Shown here one piece after another: positions 1 to 13,077 of a DNA stretch of 64,000 bases (the first letter of the stretch is position 1; every line of letters starts with the position of its first letter). The notes beneath the pieces are model-generated. The model was given only the letters and a program-made list of their open reading frames with translations. It had not been told where the DNA came from and made no database searches. This DNA is from Physcomitrium patens (taxonomy: Eukaryota > Streptophyta > Bryopsida > Funariales > Funariaceae), in NCBI RefSeq assembly GCF_000002425.4, contig NC_037266.1, positions 6,947,180-7,011,179 on the forward strand, in the 5' to 3' direction. Position numbers and translations under genes: made by a program.

Positions 1-2960
1 AATTTTATTGATGGAAAAGATTGTCATATGTATTGTATTATTAGGAATTTTTGCATTGCTACTTGATGGAAGAAGAACTATCTGTTTTACATTCAAGATT
101 CTATGAGACTATAATGAAGACTCTTTTTTTTCAATTACTAAGAATTTCAACCATGGTGAGTTTATTTGCCAAATTTTGCTTATTATTTGTAGTGAACTTT
201 TGATGCAACATCATCATTATCATGAGGTAGTTGATTATTCCTTTAGAGACATTTGAGAAATTATTTGTCCATTTGGAGGAAATATAATAGTCTTTGGTAG
301 AGATTTTTTTCAAATATTATCAATAATTGTGAAAGAAACTCAAGAAGAAATTATAGGAGCATCTTTTTGATGTTCAACATTGTGGCTTCAAATAAAAATC
401 TATACATTAAAAGAAAACATGAGGTTGAATACAAGAGTACATCAAATAGATATTGAGTTTGTTAATTGGCTTCTTTAGGTATGGAATGCACATACATGTT
501 ATATATAATAATAGTGGTGCATTTGAATTCTTTGTATTTTTATTATTATTTATTAATATTTCTATTTGTCACTTTTTAGATTAAAAATAGTATAAATTTA
601 TTACTTAATGATATGATTATACTTCTTCATCACATGATTGTCAATCAAAAATTGATATCTTAGCTTATGTTGTTTATTCAAGGCTAGCAAAAGACAATAT
701 AGCAAATAATGCATTTTTAAGAGATAGAGTTTTTTTATCTGTATAGAATGATGATGTGGAAGATATTAATTAAGAGATTTTGGCCATATTTTCCAAAGAA
801 GAATAAGAATATCTAAGCAATTATAAAGTCTTTGTTGAAGATGGTATTGATAAACAATAATTTTTATCTAGCCAAATTCATGAAGTTGCTTAATCCATCT
901 AGAATGACAAGATCAAGGCTTGGTCTTAAGATTGAGACTCTAATGATGCTACTAAGAAATATTACTCATCATCAAAGACTTTATAATGTAATTTACTAAT
1001 TAGTGATTAGACAACTAATGGATTGAGTTTTTGAAGCAAGAATTCTTAAAGGCCAATTTGCAAAAAACTTGGTGTTTATTTCTTAGATTATATTAACTTT
1101 TATAGAAAAAATAACTTTTGTTTATTCTAAAAAATAATAATTTCTAATATTTCTTATATTTTTAATTATAATAAATGAATTCCAAAGATAGTCAATAAAG
1201 TATCTTAGTTTGGATCTACAACAACTTATTTTTTTTTCATAGTCAATTTTATATAATACTTGCTTCATGCACTTCTCCTAGTTCTATCAAGATTCTTCTT
1301 TCTGAAAACAAAATTTTTAATTCTACATTGAATATTATTTTTTCAAAAGTTTTAATTAGATAGTTATTAGTAATTTATTTTTACATTTTTTTATTTTATT
1401 CATTTGTAGTTTTAAAATTGGACTTTAGTACATCTTTTAATGTCTTAATACAATTTTATCCTTTTTTTTAATATAATTTAAAGTTTTTATATATTTTAAC
1501 AAGTAATTCCTTGAAAAAAATTAAGTAATTTTTTGCATATTATTGGTGACAATGGCATGGATTTAGCTATCCCACTTTGTAGTTGAAACTTCAATTGTGT
1601 ATTTTATTTCTTTCTTTTCTAAAAAAATTGTGAAAAATATTTTTTGGCTTACAAATATATCTTTCAAAAAGTTCTTCATTTAAGGCACACTTTTTGTGAC
1701 AACAACAAGGGAACATCCGGTTTCTATATGAATTTACTAGTGAACCCTAAACCTCAGTGATGTGTTATTAAACAAACATGAATAGTATTGAGTCACTTTA
1801 TTTTTTATAATTGTGGATCCAATATTTGTATCTAAATTGTTGTTAAACACTATATGCCCTTTGTGTAACTCATTCTTGAATTAAAATAAAATGTTTATAG
1901 GTGTTGGATAAAGATATGTGGTTCAGATGTGCATACAAAATGGCACATAGTCATGCAGATGTACTGGACTATCTATAAATATTTGAAAAAAACTTTACTT
2001 TTTTGGGTTGGATTTAAAGTATAATGCAAACTTACATGTAAATTATGTAAAATATGTGTGTTTGTATGTGTGTGTTCATAAGATCTGTATTAGAAACCTG
2101 GTCAAAATACATTATTTCTCATATTATTTTTTGTATAGTTGGTTGCACTAAATGATCTGTTTAGTTGTAAGTTGCTGACATGGATCTGTTTGACACACAA
2201 AAAAGAGAAAAAAAGAAAAATATTTTACTTGTGTGTGCATAATAAGCTTCATAATCTCAAAGATCAATTGAATCTCATTTAAAATAAGCAGTTAAATCAT
2301 CTTTTTAAATGTTAACACATTTGTTCACTTTGTCTTTTAATGTACACACTATGTTATTATAATTCAAAAAACCCTGATATTTTCAATGAAAAAAATCAAC
2401 TACACCAAATGAAAGATACATTTTTCAATTTGTAAGTCCTCAACTGAAAAAAATTCTGGCATTTGCAAAAATATTTAAAATTATATATATATATATATAT
2501 ATACTCAAACAAACAGTCGTACCATCAGAAATAAACTACTTTTATAACGTATGATAACACTACATCTAAATTTTATTTAGCATTCTTAAATCACTTTAAA
2601 GATCAAAAAATTGATTATGACTATCTGTTGGAATCAATTTTACAAATTCACTATCCAAAATCTCTTGTTCCTCTACTAAGAAATAAACACGAGTAAACAC
2701 AAATGATAATGACAGACAAGTAGTAAACATAATCTCCAAGTGCCACATCCACAAAGTCCCAATTCTTGCACCACTGACTCATCACATGATCAACATGAGA
2801 GACTTAAGTGCTGCAAAAATACTAACGTAAAAGGAACCCCAGCGTAAGATGAGAAGAGAGGGCATTTTCACTTGGAAACGCCTGGTTAGACGTGGCCGAA
2901 TCGGGACCATCGGGCACGATCGGTGGGGATGGAAAAGTAAGTGAGAGCCCTTGAAAGGGC
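1..2960. other. AT-rich intergenic region, no gene seen
   Basis: All frames are broken by frequent stops, and no domain, splice-consistent chain or RNA gene could be read. A (TA)n microsatellite lies at about 2481-2502. Composition changes sharply near 2850, where GC content rises toward the next gene. The stretch may contain old, decayed transposon sequence, but I could not assign a family. Confidence 0.6.
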
Positions 2961-3396
2961 GGTGCCATGCCCCCCCCCCCTTCCCCCTCCTCTACTTTTA
3001 CTTTCCCCTTAACTTTGTCCCTTCATTCCTAGGCTATTTGCATGCACCGTTTGTTCCTATTATTTATTAGTGTTCGCTCTCTCGAAGTTTCTATTTCTTT
3101 CCGTCGTCTACACGTTTCTTCCTCTTTCCCTGCATCGCTTCCTCTCTCAACTGTCGCTCCCACTCTTACACGCTATGGAACAAAGCTTTGCCTTCACGGG
3201 TACTTTGTTTTGAGTAAACTTGTTTTTGACGCGTTCCTTCGCGAAGGTTGTTTTTTCTTTTGGCTCCAGAGTTTGTAGTCAGTCCTCTAGGGTTTGGTGT
3301 TACAGCGAGTGCTTTCTCTGCTTATTGGGACGGTAGCGAGGGTTTTCGTCGGTTTGCAGTGTTGGTTTTTGTGTATTCTTGTGGAATTGGCTGGCC
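2961..3396 (+). promoter_or_regulatory. C- and CT-rich promoter/5' leader
   Basis: An uninterrupted run of 11 C residues ends at 2980. It is followed by a long pyrimidine-rich stretch (about 2980-3270) leading into the coiled-coil gene at 3397. CT-rich leaders are common at plant transcription starts. The transcription start itself cannot be fixed from sequence. Confidence 0.45.
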
Positions 3397-4224
3397 ATGG
3401 CGTCGAGTGTCGCAGGGCAGTGGGGCGAGTACCCTGCGGTGTTCATGGGGGACGTCCCTCTGAAGCGCACATCGAGGGGCAAGGGTGCAAGTCAGAACAG
3501 GTACTACAAGAACATGTACAAAGGAGTGAGAAGTAGAGAGCAGAGTCAGGATTATAATCCCCCCAGACTTAAAGATTTGAGGAAGCAGAACCGGTTGGGC
3601 ACGAAAAAGTTTTATGCCAAGAGGAGAGTTCCTAGGAGTGTGCCTAGGGCTCCCTTTAATGATAGCACATATCTCATGCACATGCGTAGGTCGGGGGGTT
3701 TAGCGTCGCTTGAGCCCACTGTGCCGTCTCCTGTTTTCTCTTCACCTGCAAGTTCTAGTTACAAGTTGGGTAATTATGAACAAATTGTGGATGGGAATGA
3801 TTACGGTTATGGCTCTATGACAGGCCTCATCCATCTTCGTCCGACTGATGATGGTGATCGATCAAGCGGTAGCACCGTCGACAATGATTTCTCTAACGAT
3901 ATGTATGTGGAGCAGCCTTCTGTTTCATCTGCAGATTCTGCCCAGGAATTGGAGCAGCGACTCGAAAAGGATATCAGTCGGTTTGAGATGGCTCCCATAC
4001 CTGAAACTACATCGGAAGGGTTTCTGGAACAACGGGTGGCAAGACAGGACATCCACATCGCACACCTAGAGGATGAGAATCTTGTTTTGAAAGAGCGTCT
4101 GTTCTTGATTCAGCAAGAGATTGATGAGCTTAATCAAAGATTACTAAGTGGTCAGAGATGTGACGTTGGTGAGAGCGATGATAATGAAGAGATCCATGAT
4201 GCACAGTCTTGCTTAGGCACATAA
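3397..4224 (+). CDS. HEXIM-like coiled-coil protein (conserved plant family)
   Basis: Single-exon gene of 275 residues. The start is the first ATG of the frame, in a good context (CCATGGCG); the frame extends upstream only through non-ATG codons. Basic residues cluster at about 57-84 (KKFYAKRR, VPRSVPR). They are followed at 85-94 by APFNDSTYLM, then RRSGG, then YGYGSMTGLIHLR near 140. The C-terminal part (about 180-245) is a heptad-rich coiled coil including EDENLVLKERL. I recall the same block order (AP-N-T-x-LM, SGG, GYGSM-GLI-LR, coiled coil) in angiosperm proteins of unclear function. Animal HEXIM has the same order: a basic RNA-binding patch, a PYNTTQFLM motif that contacts P-TEFb, and a C-terminal dimerising coiled coil. 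The HEXIM relationship is inference; family conservation is more certain. No signal peptide or membrane segment is seen. Confidence 0.75.
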   Translation: MASSVAGQWGEYPAVFMGDVPLKRTSRGKGASQNRYYKNMYKGVRSREQSQDYNPPRLKDLRKQNRLGTKKFYAKRRVPRSVPRAPFNDSTYLMHMRRSGGLASLEPTVPSPVFSSPASSSYKLGNYEQIVDGNDYGYGSMTGLIHLRPTDDGDRSSGSTVDNDFSNDMYVEQPSVSSADSAQELEQRLEKDISRFEMAPIPETTSEGFLEQRVARQDIHIAHLEDENLVLKERLFLIQQEIDELNQRLLSGQRCDVGESDDNEEIHDAQSCLGT

Positions 4225-6160
4225 GGTGGTCATAGGTGTCTTGTACATAATTATGTTACACCTGATATGTGGTTTTCCTGTGCTGCCTCACGAACGGGAT
4301 CGCGTGAAAGAGCTCGCGGGTGTATATACGAATTCATTTGTCGAAGACCAGGATTATTGGTTAATGTCTTTCATCATGTAAGTCTTAAAAATTGAGTCTT
4401 CGGTAGCTGGGTAGATGAGTTTTGCAGAAATTTGGATGAGAGCTTGCACATGCTTAGGCATTTTGTCATATCGCTGGAGGTGTTTGTTTTGTTTTGTTTT
4501 GTTTTTTTGTTTTTGTTTTTGTTTTTTTGTTTTTTTAGGAGAAGTCGCTGAAAGAGAACTCTGAAATTTTCTACAGGTGGCTTCCATTAACATGCACGAT
4601 TTTATGGCAGTTACTGGTGTGACTGGGCTGGTAAGCATCGTGCTGTTTGTTGTACGAATTGATTACTTGTCACACGCAAAGCTCTTGCGAGATACGTGAA
4701 GTAGGCAATGAGTTTTACATGCTTCATATCCAGCGTAGGTTATTAGCGTTTAGATATTCTGTTAGCTTTGCAAGTCAAGCCGTTTGGCATGTAAAATTTT
4801 CAGTTGATGTTACAAAGCAACACCTCAGATTTTTCGCAACTTGACAATTACTTTAAATAACTGACAATTTTTAGCAAATATGCGATGATATGTGTCGTGG
4901 TTACACTGAAGTGATAAACAATCTCTGTTGGTTGATTTCTTATTGTTTAGTTTTGGTTGTGAAAGGTTATTATGTTGATTGAGGTTTTTACATGTCAAGT
5001 GTTTCGAGGAAGTTCCGATGCTTTTCTTTTGGAAATCAATCATAGATCGTGCCATCTTCGACTACTGTTTAGTTTTTCTGGTTTTCCTCTGTAAGCCATT
5101 TTTGTGCATATTGTTTTGTTTTGCAGGAAAATCTAGATCGAGTTTTGCTAATTGTTTTCGATTTCCTAATGTGTGGTTGGTTATAATAACACATTAAGGT
5201 TGGAATTTCAGTCAGAAGTCTGTAGTTATTCTGTAGTAATTCTGTAGTATGTCTATGGGTGAAGTTTTTTGGACATTTAATCTCACATTTAGAGACATGA
5301 ACCTGCAGTTCTGAAATAGATTTAAGTCTCACAATTCGAAACATACTACTGAAATTGGGGTGTTATCTGTTTTACACGTTCAGGAGCTCTTAGTACCAAG
5401 GTTGAAGCGACTGAGTGGTGGTCTGTCCAAACAACGAATCAAACGTGGTCAAAATTTTATTCATTTTGGTAGCTGAAAGTCTTGTGATATCCTTGTCATT
5501 CTTTAGCTTCAGAGGCGCTTAATTTCTATTCCAGTCTAAAAACACAACGATCAAATGTTGCAATATCGAGAAATTTTACGATACTATATTGGTCTTTTTA
5601 ATCCTGACATTTCACGATTGGTATTTGTGTCACCAGGCACATGGCTTCTAACCAACAAAACCCAAGTGGAGTAATTCTGCGCCATCTAGCCTTAAATATC
5701 TTGCGACTATTAAATGAATAGTTGGGATATAGTACAATATTGATTATCAGAGCATTGTTGATTGTCAATGTCATATTGAAAGGAAACAACAGTCGCGGTA
5801 AAACCGTCTCAGTGTATCATAAACTATGTACATAGCAACTCTTGTAATAAACAACGATGCAATTGTTGGTCTTAGATTTTTTATAAACACTTTATCATAG
5901 GAACACTTTTTACACCTTGTTAATATTATACTTAGAGGATTGAAATGTGCACATATTAAATAAGTCATCTTCAAATTCAAGATAAACTAAGAATCAATAT
6001 TGTTGAATATTGACTTCTTATATTTTTGCTAAACTCTAAACTTGTTTCTTTGTCCTTGGTATCTTACATTTTATCAAATAATATCTACAAGTTAGATATC
6101 TTCAAAAAAATTGCTAGTGATATTGTTTATTACTTCTACATTTACTTCAAATTTTGACAA

Positions 6161-6192
<32 letters not shown>

Positions 6193-7600
6193 TGCAAATT
6201 GACAAAGGGTAATAATACTAAAGATGTCAATAAATTTTTTATTAAAGAAATTAGTAATTGATAATTTTCTTAGATTTATAGTGAAATATTATGCCTTCAA
6301 TATAAATCTATTCAACCTTTTAAGTGCAAGTGTCAATTAAGAAAAATATTATCTAAAATACCCTTGTAATTAACCAAATTGAATCAATCAAAAATATCAA
6401 TAATTAAATAAGTAGTTGATGCTCTCAATAAAAAATCATATTTAATTTCATCAAAGAAATTGCTGAACAAGTTACTAATTCTTATGCAACCAAAACAAGT
6501 ATAATAGTAAGCTAATGTTGTAGCTTTATATGCTCTCATTTAATATGCTCAAAAGTATGTCCCATATTCCTCTTTTCTCCTCAGCCAACTACATCATGCA
6601 ATATCTTTGGCACTGTATCATTAATCTCCTATTTCTCTAATTTCTTTTTCACTCACCAAATAATTCAGTACTCATAAATTATATATATATATATATGTAT
6701 GCATGTATAAATATCTACAATCTCATGCTTGAGAATGCTCTCCATCGGTTGATGGATACTTCATCTATGCCACGCTTTGGCCATTTCTTTGAAAGGCAAA
6801 GAAATGCGCTCGTGTAATCCTGCGATCGTGTTAACAAATGTGCAACTTTAGGACTTTTCTAATGCTCAATTTCTACTTAGGACTCCATGGGCCACTCTAC
6901 CTTGCCACATGTAAAAGCCCTGTTTTTGAGTTATTGGGTGTTCGAAAATTGGAAGCTTGCAAACTTGTGCACCGTTTTAACATGTAACGTGATGTGGGTC
7001 ATTTTTATCCGGCAAGGAATGGCGATGATATTGGATAAATATCAGAATATCAGAAGGAATCTCAATGCGGGGTCGGTCACACATGTTGGGAGAGAAGCAC
7101 TAGTGTTGAGAGAGTTACAATGATCTTTACGACCACACACTCTTTGCAAAGTCATGGCCCCGTTGGTTGAAACGAACTCTTGGATGCAGGGTGAGCAGAA
7201 AGGACTCCACAAAAACCTCGTGATGGATGGATAAGGACTGGGGACTACTTTTCCAAGTGCACGAATGCAAACCCGTCGAAAGATGTGATGAATGGACAGA
7301 AATCTACTTGTAAGGAAAATCGATTCATCAGAGTTCATGAAGACATTCACACCTTTGAAATTCGTGGTGCTGTGGCCCCGCTGTCTTACACTTTGGTTGC
7401 ATTGTTTCTGCTTCCACTTCTATGTCTTGATCTCCAGGATCTTGTCTCTCATATCACATCCGAGGTTTATCGTTGATTTCGTGTGATTTGTTCTTGTAGG
7501 TCATTTGGTGGTGTATTTGGGAGTACTGATTGAGGATCACGCAGAGAAGTGATGAGTGCCATTGTGTAGTCCATGAAGCAGGTTGCTATCACTGATAACG
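4225..7600. other. Intergenic: 3' UTR, T-rich tracts, AT-rich spacer
   Basis: The first few hundred bases are probably the 3' UTR of the upstream gene. A G-spaced T-rich tract lies at about 4481-4536. Two (TA)n microsatellites lie at about 6171-6192 and 6679-6696. Open frames here are short, have no splice partner and resemble nothing I know. The last 600 bases, with higher GC, are the probable promoter and leader of the gene starting at 7601. Confidence 0.55.
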
Positions 7601-10600
7601 ATGGCGGCCTTTTCTGCAACGCTCTCTCCTTCTCATGCTGCGTATGTGAAACATGTCCATGGCTTCGGTGCTATTTTTGTTTATTCGTGTGTAGCTGATT
7701 GGATTTTTCCGATAGTTGGGATCGTATTGGGAGACAGGAGTTGATTGGCAAATGGGTCATCTTTATTTGCAATAAATTTGCATTGTTTTGGTAATTCTGT
7801 GAGTGATTCGGGTACCGTGTTCGGAGTTTGGTGTGTTCCTTGGGCCCATCCAGTAGATTATTTTTGTCTCAGGATGATGAGAGAATAGCATTACTACCTT
7901 TACGCAGTAGTAGGTTGAGTTTTGTGCGTATTCAACGTCGAGTTTTCACAAGATTGAGATCTTAGGTTTAGTATTACATTCCTCAGCAAATGTAGACGTA
8001 AATTTAGTGGGGAAATGGGCACAATAGCCTTAGATTTCGCTGAAATTTGCACTTGTTTCCGTGGCATTGCAGGGTAGATTTAGGTTTCAATGATTATGGG
8101 CATGTTAGCTGCAAACAAAAATACAAAATTTCAAGAAGAGAATCCTTGGCGGCACCTGGGCAACATAGAACAACTTTCAGTATATTGCGTAGACCTAAAA
8201 CTCTGTCTGCTACACGTCCTCTGGTACAAAGCTCTTGCACACAAAATGATGATTCTGTTGTCTTGAGGGAGCGCTCCGGGGACAATTCTAGCAAAGACGC
8301 GACTTCACAGCGTAATCCTCTAAGCAGCGAACTAACCAGCACTATTGAGGTTTGTTTCCTACTACGCTCATGAAGCATAATGTTTAGCTAGATGGTTTCT
8401 TCAAGTGACGATTGTAAAATTTCCAGCTTTAGAATCTTGTATCTTCATAATCGATCTTGGCTTTCTATGTTTCTCACTTCTTTTGAACAAAGCCAGAGCG
8501 TTCTTAAGAAACTCATATTGAACGAGTTTAGGAAGCTTTTGCAGCTTCTTTTCTGTAGTATTACGATGCAGTGTTGCTTCTCGGAGTAAAGCTCAGAATG
8601 AAGCTACTGTGTGTTTTTTGTGTGTATGTTGTCTCTAACATCTCAGGATCAGGTGGCGTCCTATTATGGAGCAGTTAGGTTTTATGCTCAAAAACAAAGG
8701 AAAGTTGCAGCTGCTGAACAAACTAAGCGTGGCGAATCAATATATCCGTCAACTACAACATGATGTCGGTGATTTCCTTCATGAAGTCACAGCTGTTTTT
8801 ACAAAGATGTTGTCATCTGTGTAGTTTGCCTTAAGGCTGTCCTTGATTTCGTGTCTATTTGCAATTTCCCTCTGTCTTAGTTTTTACTTTGTAACCATTT
8901 TTGTAATTATGTTCATAGGTAGCTAGACATGAGTTTCATTTTCCTTTTATATCATTTCTTTGCTTCATAGATCTTCATCATAGCTTTCAGAATCCATAGG
9001 ATTGTACATATAATTTCTACAACAAGAACACGTCCAACATGTTATTGGATACTTTACCATGAGACGTATTTACAATAAGTTCACAATGTGTTCGTCTGTG
9101 TTGATACTACCACAAATGAGTAAGTACTAACTGCTTGGAGGGTTGGAACTTGTTTACGACCTTAGTTGCGAGACAAGGAAGAAGCATTGGTGAAAACTAG
9201 AAGTGAGCTTTCTGCAATGCAAATGGAACTCCAGGTTCTGATATTTCTACATTTCTGTGCATTTCTCTCTTCTAGACAATTGTATGAATTATGATCTTAG
9301 TTGTAATCGATTCAAATTATGCAAAATTCTCGCTTTCTGACCGTGCCTTGCTTACATTTCACTGCAGGTTCTCGTAAGGATTTTGCATGAAATAGGCAGA
9401 CAGGGCATCAAGCCGGGAACTCAAAAAATCAACGGCCGTTACATTCACTCTCATCTTGCATCTAGACTTGAAGGTGAGCACCTGCTCCGAACCATGGATT
9501 CGTATTAGCTCCTATAGTATGTTCATTTATTGACTTATTGCAGTTTGTTGCTGATTATGAGTATTCGGTTTTACCGCGTGTACAAATCCAATAAATCGTC
9601 GGCGAGTTTGATTAAGTTTGAACCACATTTTTATTCCTTGAAAGGTGAAACTTAAGTGAATGATGAGTTAGTGCCTGAGTTGTGTGATTTTGATCTCATT
9701 CTTTTGGGCAGTTTAAAGGTTTTGGCTGTTGTTGAAATTTGCTTCGACTGTGCTGTAGAGATGCAGAGAATTGTACAGGAGCGAATCAAGGATGCTGACC
9801 AAGTTCGGGTGCGAAGAATTGACCTTGTCTTTTATGGAATGGCTGAGGTGAGGTTCTCATATTCACAAATGACAAATGGGAGCTCAAATAGAGGATTCCA
9901 TCTTCGACAATTGAGTGTTTGTAGGGCACCACAAGGAAATACTGCTTCACAAATACTGGAGTCTTTGTGAAATGCGCAATTTCTTCCTTGAAAGGATTGT
10001 TCTGGGATGTTTTGATAACCTCAACTCATGCAAGCTTTTTTGCATGAGCTTGGTCAATCTGACGAGGATCACTAGCGATGAAAATCTAACGGGGTTTTAG
10101 GATGTGCAAGTAATGGGCTCATTTGATGGATGGACACGGGGAGAACAAATGTCACCGGAGAATACGGGCACGTTCACTAAATTCACCACCAGCATTAAGC
10201 TTCGGCCAGGACAGTAAGTATGCAAAGCCTCTGCTTTAATTCAATTTGTTGTCTAATTTGCAAACTTGACCTCAGATGTGATATTGTCATGCTTGTATGT
10301 ATGTTGTGTTCTACGAAGAAATATTCAACTTCAATGTTTTTTCTTAACTTTTAACAAAATATCTGTTCAATCTAAATATACCTGACGATTTGGAATGCTT
10401 TCTAAGAACATTGTCTTCGTTGCTGTTGATTTTTAAAATATATCTTAGGGTAATGTCAATCATTCACATGTATGGTGTTTGTATTGAGGAACTAGCATTC
10501 TCTCTAGTGCCTCACTTTGGTAATTGTATTCATGTTTTACATATTCAAGGTACGAGATCAAGTTTTTAGTTGATGGAGAATGGCAATTGTCACCCGAACT

Positions 10601-10658
10601 TCCAACCGTTGGCGAAGGCTTGACCATGAACAACATGATAATCGTGGACGGGTACTAA
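7601..10658 (+). CDS. PTST1: PTST1-like starch-targeting protein (coiled coil + CBM48)
   Basis: Eight exons, about 313 residues: 7601-7686, 8073-8349, 8672-8764 (start may be 8675), 9166-9234, 9368-9473, 9759-9847, 10101-10213, 10550-10658. Known members of the family carry granule-bound starch synthase to starch granules in plastids. Residues 1 to about 110 are Ser/Arg-rich with few acidic residues, as expected of a plastid transit peptide. A coiled coil follows (LNKLSVANQYIRQLQ, then KEEALVKTRSELSAMQMELQ), then INGRYIHSHLASRLEG. The C-terminal CBM48 has VMGSFDGWTRGEQMSPE, LRPGQYEIKFLVDGEWQ and SPELPTVGEGLTMNNMIIV, which match my recollection of Arabidopsis PTST1 almost word for word. The last four exons are secure. 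The first exon junction has a second phase-consistent solution (7667/8078), and the start of exon 3 is inferred from frame because the obvious acceptor at 8646 gives the wrong phase. Confidence 0.88.
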
Positions 10659-11565
10659 TAATTGACTGGTATCAAGGATGAATTAATTCCAGTTCTCCTA
10701 AAATACAACCGATTCTTTTCCGTATCCTTGACTTGCGAGGATATTTCCTTAGTCTAATAGAAAGGAAGAGTTGGGTATAGGCAATTATTTGTTGTGTAAG
10801 AATTCATTTCTGCAAATTGAAGCCAGCATTTATATACATATCAAACATCCGCCAACCCGATGTTGATAAGCTACATGGTTCTGGGTACTACGTTTTTTCC
10901 TTGCATCATTGCAGATAATACCTGATAAACTCGAATACTCAAGGGCAGGAGCATAGGTGTGTTGAGTGACCCTTACAAGTTCTACCTGCATGTGTCACTT
11001 TTGTGCCAAAGTTTTTGTTGGATGTTTTCCCATTACACCACGGCGTCTGAAACATTTCTGGCTCCTTTTTATTTAAGTGCAATGGCTTGTGCATCCTTCG
11101 TGAACTGCCCTCAACTTGTGGAGAGTGCAATTCTTGTGGAGTAGGAAAGAATTGGCTCCAGTCTGAAGTCAAGCCGGTGACTTTGCATCTTGAGTGCACT
11201 GTTGCTCGTTGCTAGGCATAGCTTTAAATCTTCATAGATTCTGATCCTTAACTTACATGTATGAAGTGGAATTATGTTGATTTTATCATCAAGATTATCT
11301 TGGAGGACTGGTCTACGATATGTTGTGGATTTTGCCATAAGGATTGCCCTATAAAAAACTATTAGTTTACATATGTTTACACATTCCAACAACAGTTAGT
11401 TTTAGCAGCTAAGAAAATGTCCTACACACAATACTGAACAAACCATTCAAGCTACTAGAAAAATGAAAATGAAGACCGATGTGGATAAAAATATGTGTGG
11501 GGCTAAAAATTGTTAAACTGACGGGAGCGCCCAAGATAGATGTGCAATACCAAGGTATGAGTGTT

Positions 11566-11600
<35 letters not shown>

Positions 11601-13077
11601 CTATACACACACACATACATACAAAACATGACGCAAAAACTAATAGAATTCAATCATGCCATTTGAATAGAAAATATCTACTGTTATGATAGATGTCTAC
11701 TAAAATGGAAAGTGGCTGTTAATAGTCCACGATAGTTGAAAGGAACTTGGCCTGCGACTGTCGTGAATTTCCCGGCGGAGGGAATCATCACAAGCGGAAT
11801 CATCCACAGGGGATGGCCCTCGCGCACATTCCACACAACATTTGTCTTCGGAGGCAAAGGAGACGTGCAATGTTGGCATCACCCCAGCCTTCGACACTTG
11901 TCTTTTGGCTGTCATGTCATACTTATTTGCTTTGAACAAATGCTGGAAAAAGGAGTTAAAATGTAGCTTGTACCCCTCGCCTAATTGGCTATCACGCTTG
12001 ATATGGGGACTAGATGAAGCTCCTTCGCAAGCTGTGCTTCTGGCCAGGGGCTTTGAAACTGACAATGCTAATCATACAACTCCTGGGATCCATTTTTCTC
12101 ATCTCATCACCTTCACCATGCTCAGTCAAGCCGCATGCAAATGACGAGTTGCGGAGATTTGTGAGAAAGCTGAACGCAGATTTGCCGGGTCAAACTGTAT
12201 TTTGACCCACAGAGAAACCCATAAGAACTGCACCCGATGCTCCACTCTATCTGGCTACGCGACCATTGTGGCACCATTCGTGCACATGTTACTGAGCAAT
12301 GCGATAGCCTCGCAAAGAAGTGCGAGAGCATCTGTTGAGTTGTTTGAAGGCATTCATGAATCTCTTTGGTTCATAGAGTACTAGGCGATGCAAAGAATCT
12401 AAGGAGGTACAAGTACCAGTGAAGAATTGAGGTTACTTCGAAATATCTCATTGCGTACCAGTGAATGCGAGCTTGGGCGTGAATTTAGCCGAGTGCACCA
12501 GGTCAGAGGTGAAAACAATTTGCAGCTCCATTCGCTGCAGCTCACAGAAATGAGTATCGGCAAACTAAAGTGAGGTTTCCATCGAGGTATGGGATCAGGT
12601 CTTGATGAGTACGTGACATCGAAGTACTGCTCATCGCATGCTGCCTATCTATTCTTACCGAGACAACACCTTTCTCATCACTCATCGTCCACTGTCAATC
12701 AGTCGCAGCTTTATTTTTTATTTATTTTTATTTCAGTTCTTTTAAGATGATATATGCACTTGCAGATTGCCGAAGTGGTGGTGTTAAATTTTTGTATACG
12801 GTATGGGCAATTCGGGAACTGCTATGCGCGTCGACTTCGACAGCTGCTTGAAATAACAGATCGTGGTTGAATGTTCATCGTGGTTACAGCAAAGGGAGCC
12901 GACAAAGTTTGGTGCTGTGAACACAGATAGACAGAAACTAGTATTTGGCAGAAATCACGATGTGCGATGAAGGAAACAGAGAGTGACGAACGAGTAAGGC
13001 TGTAACTGCAGAGTTGCTAGTCAAGGTGGAGGGACACAAACCTATTAGTTTCTGAGAGTGTTCAACGGATACGAGGA
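10659..13077. other. Intergenic between PTST1-like and CCC genes
   Basis: Contains the probable 3' UTR of the PTST1-like gene, a (TA)n microsatellite at about 11571-11596 followed by a short (CA) run, and the promoter and leader of the cotransporter gene. Open frames around 11700-12200 are overlapping on both strands, carry no recognisable motif and have no phase-consistent splice partner. Confidence 0.5.

Noticed and set aside
7042-7486. Overlapping frames upstream of the PTST1-like gene (such as 7042-7350 minus)
   Set aside because: No motif and no splice-consistent extension; they lie in the probable promoter and leader.
11700-12144. Several overlapping frames of 60-121 codons on both strands
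   Set aside because: No family resemblance or splice chain; mutual overlap on both strands argues for chance.
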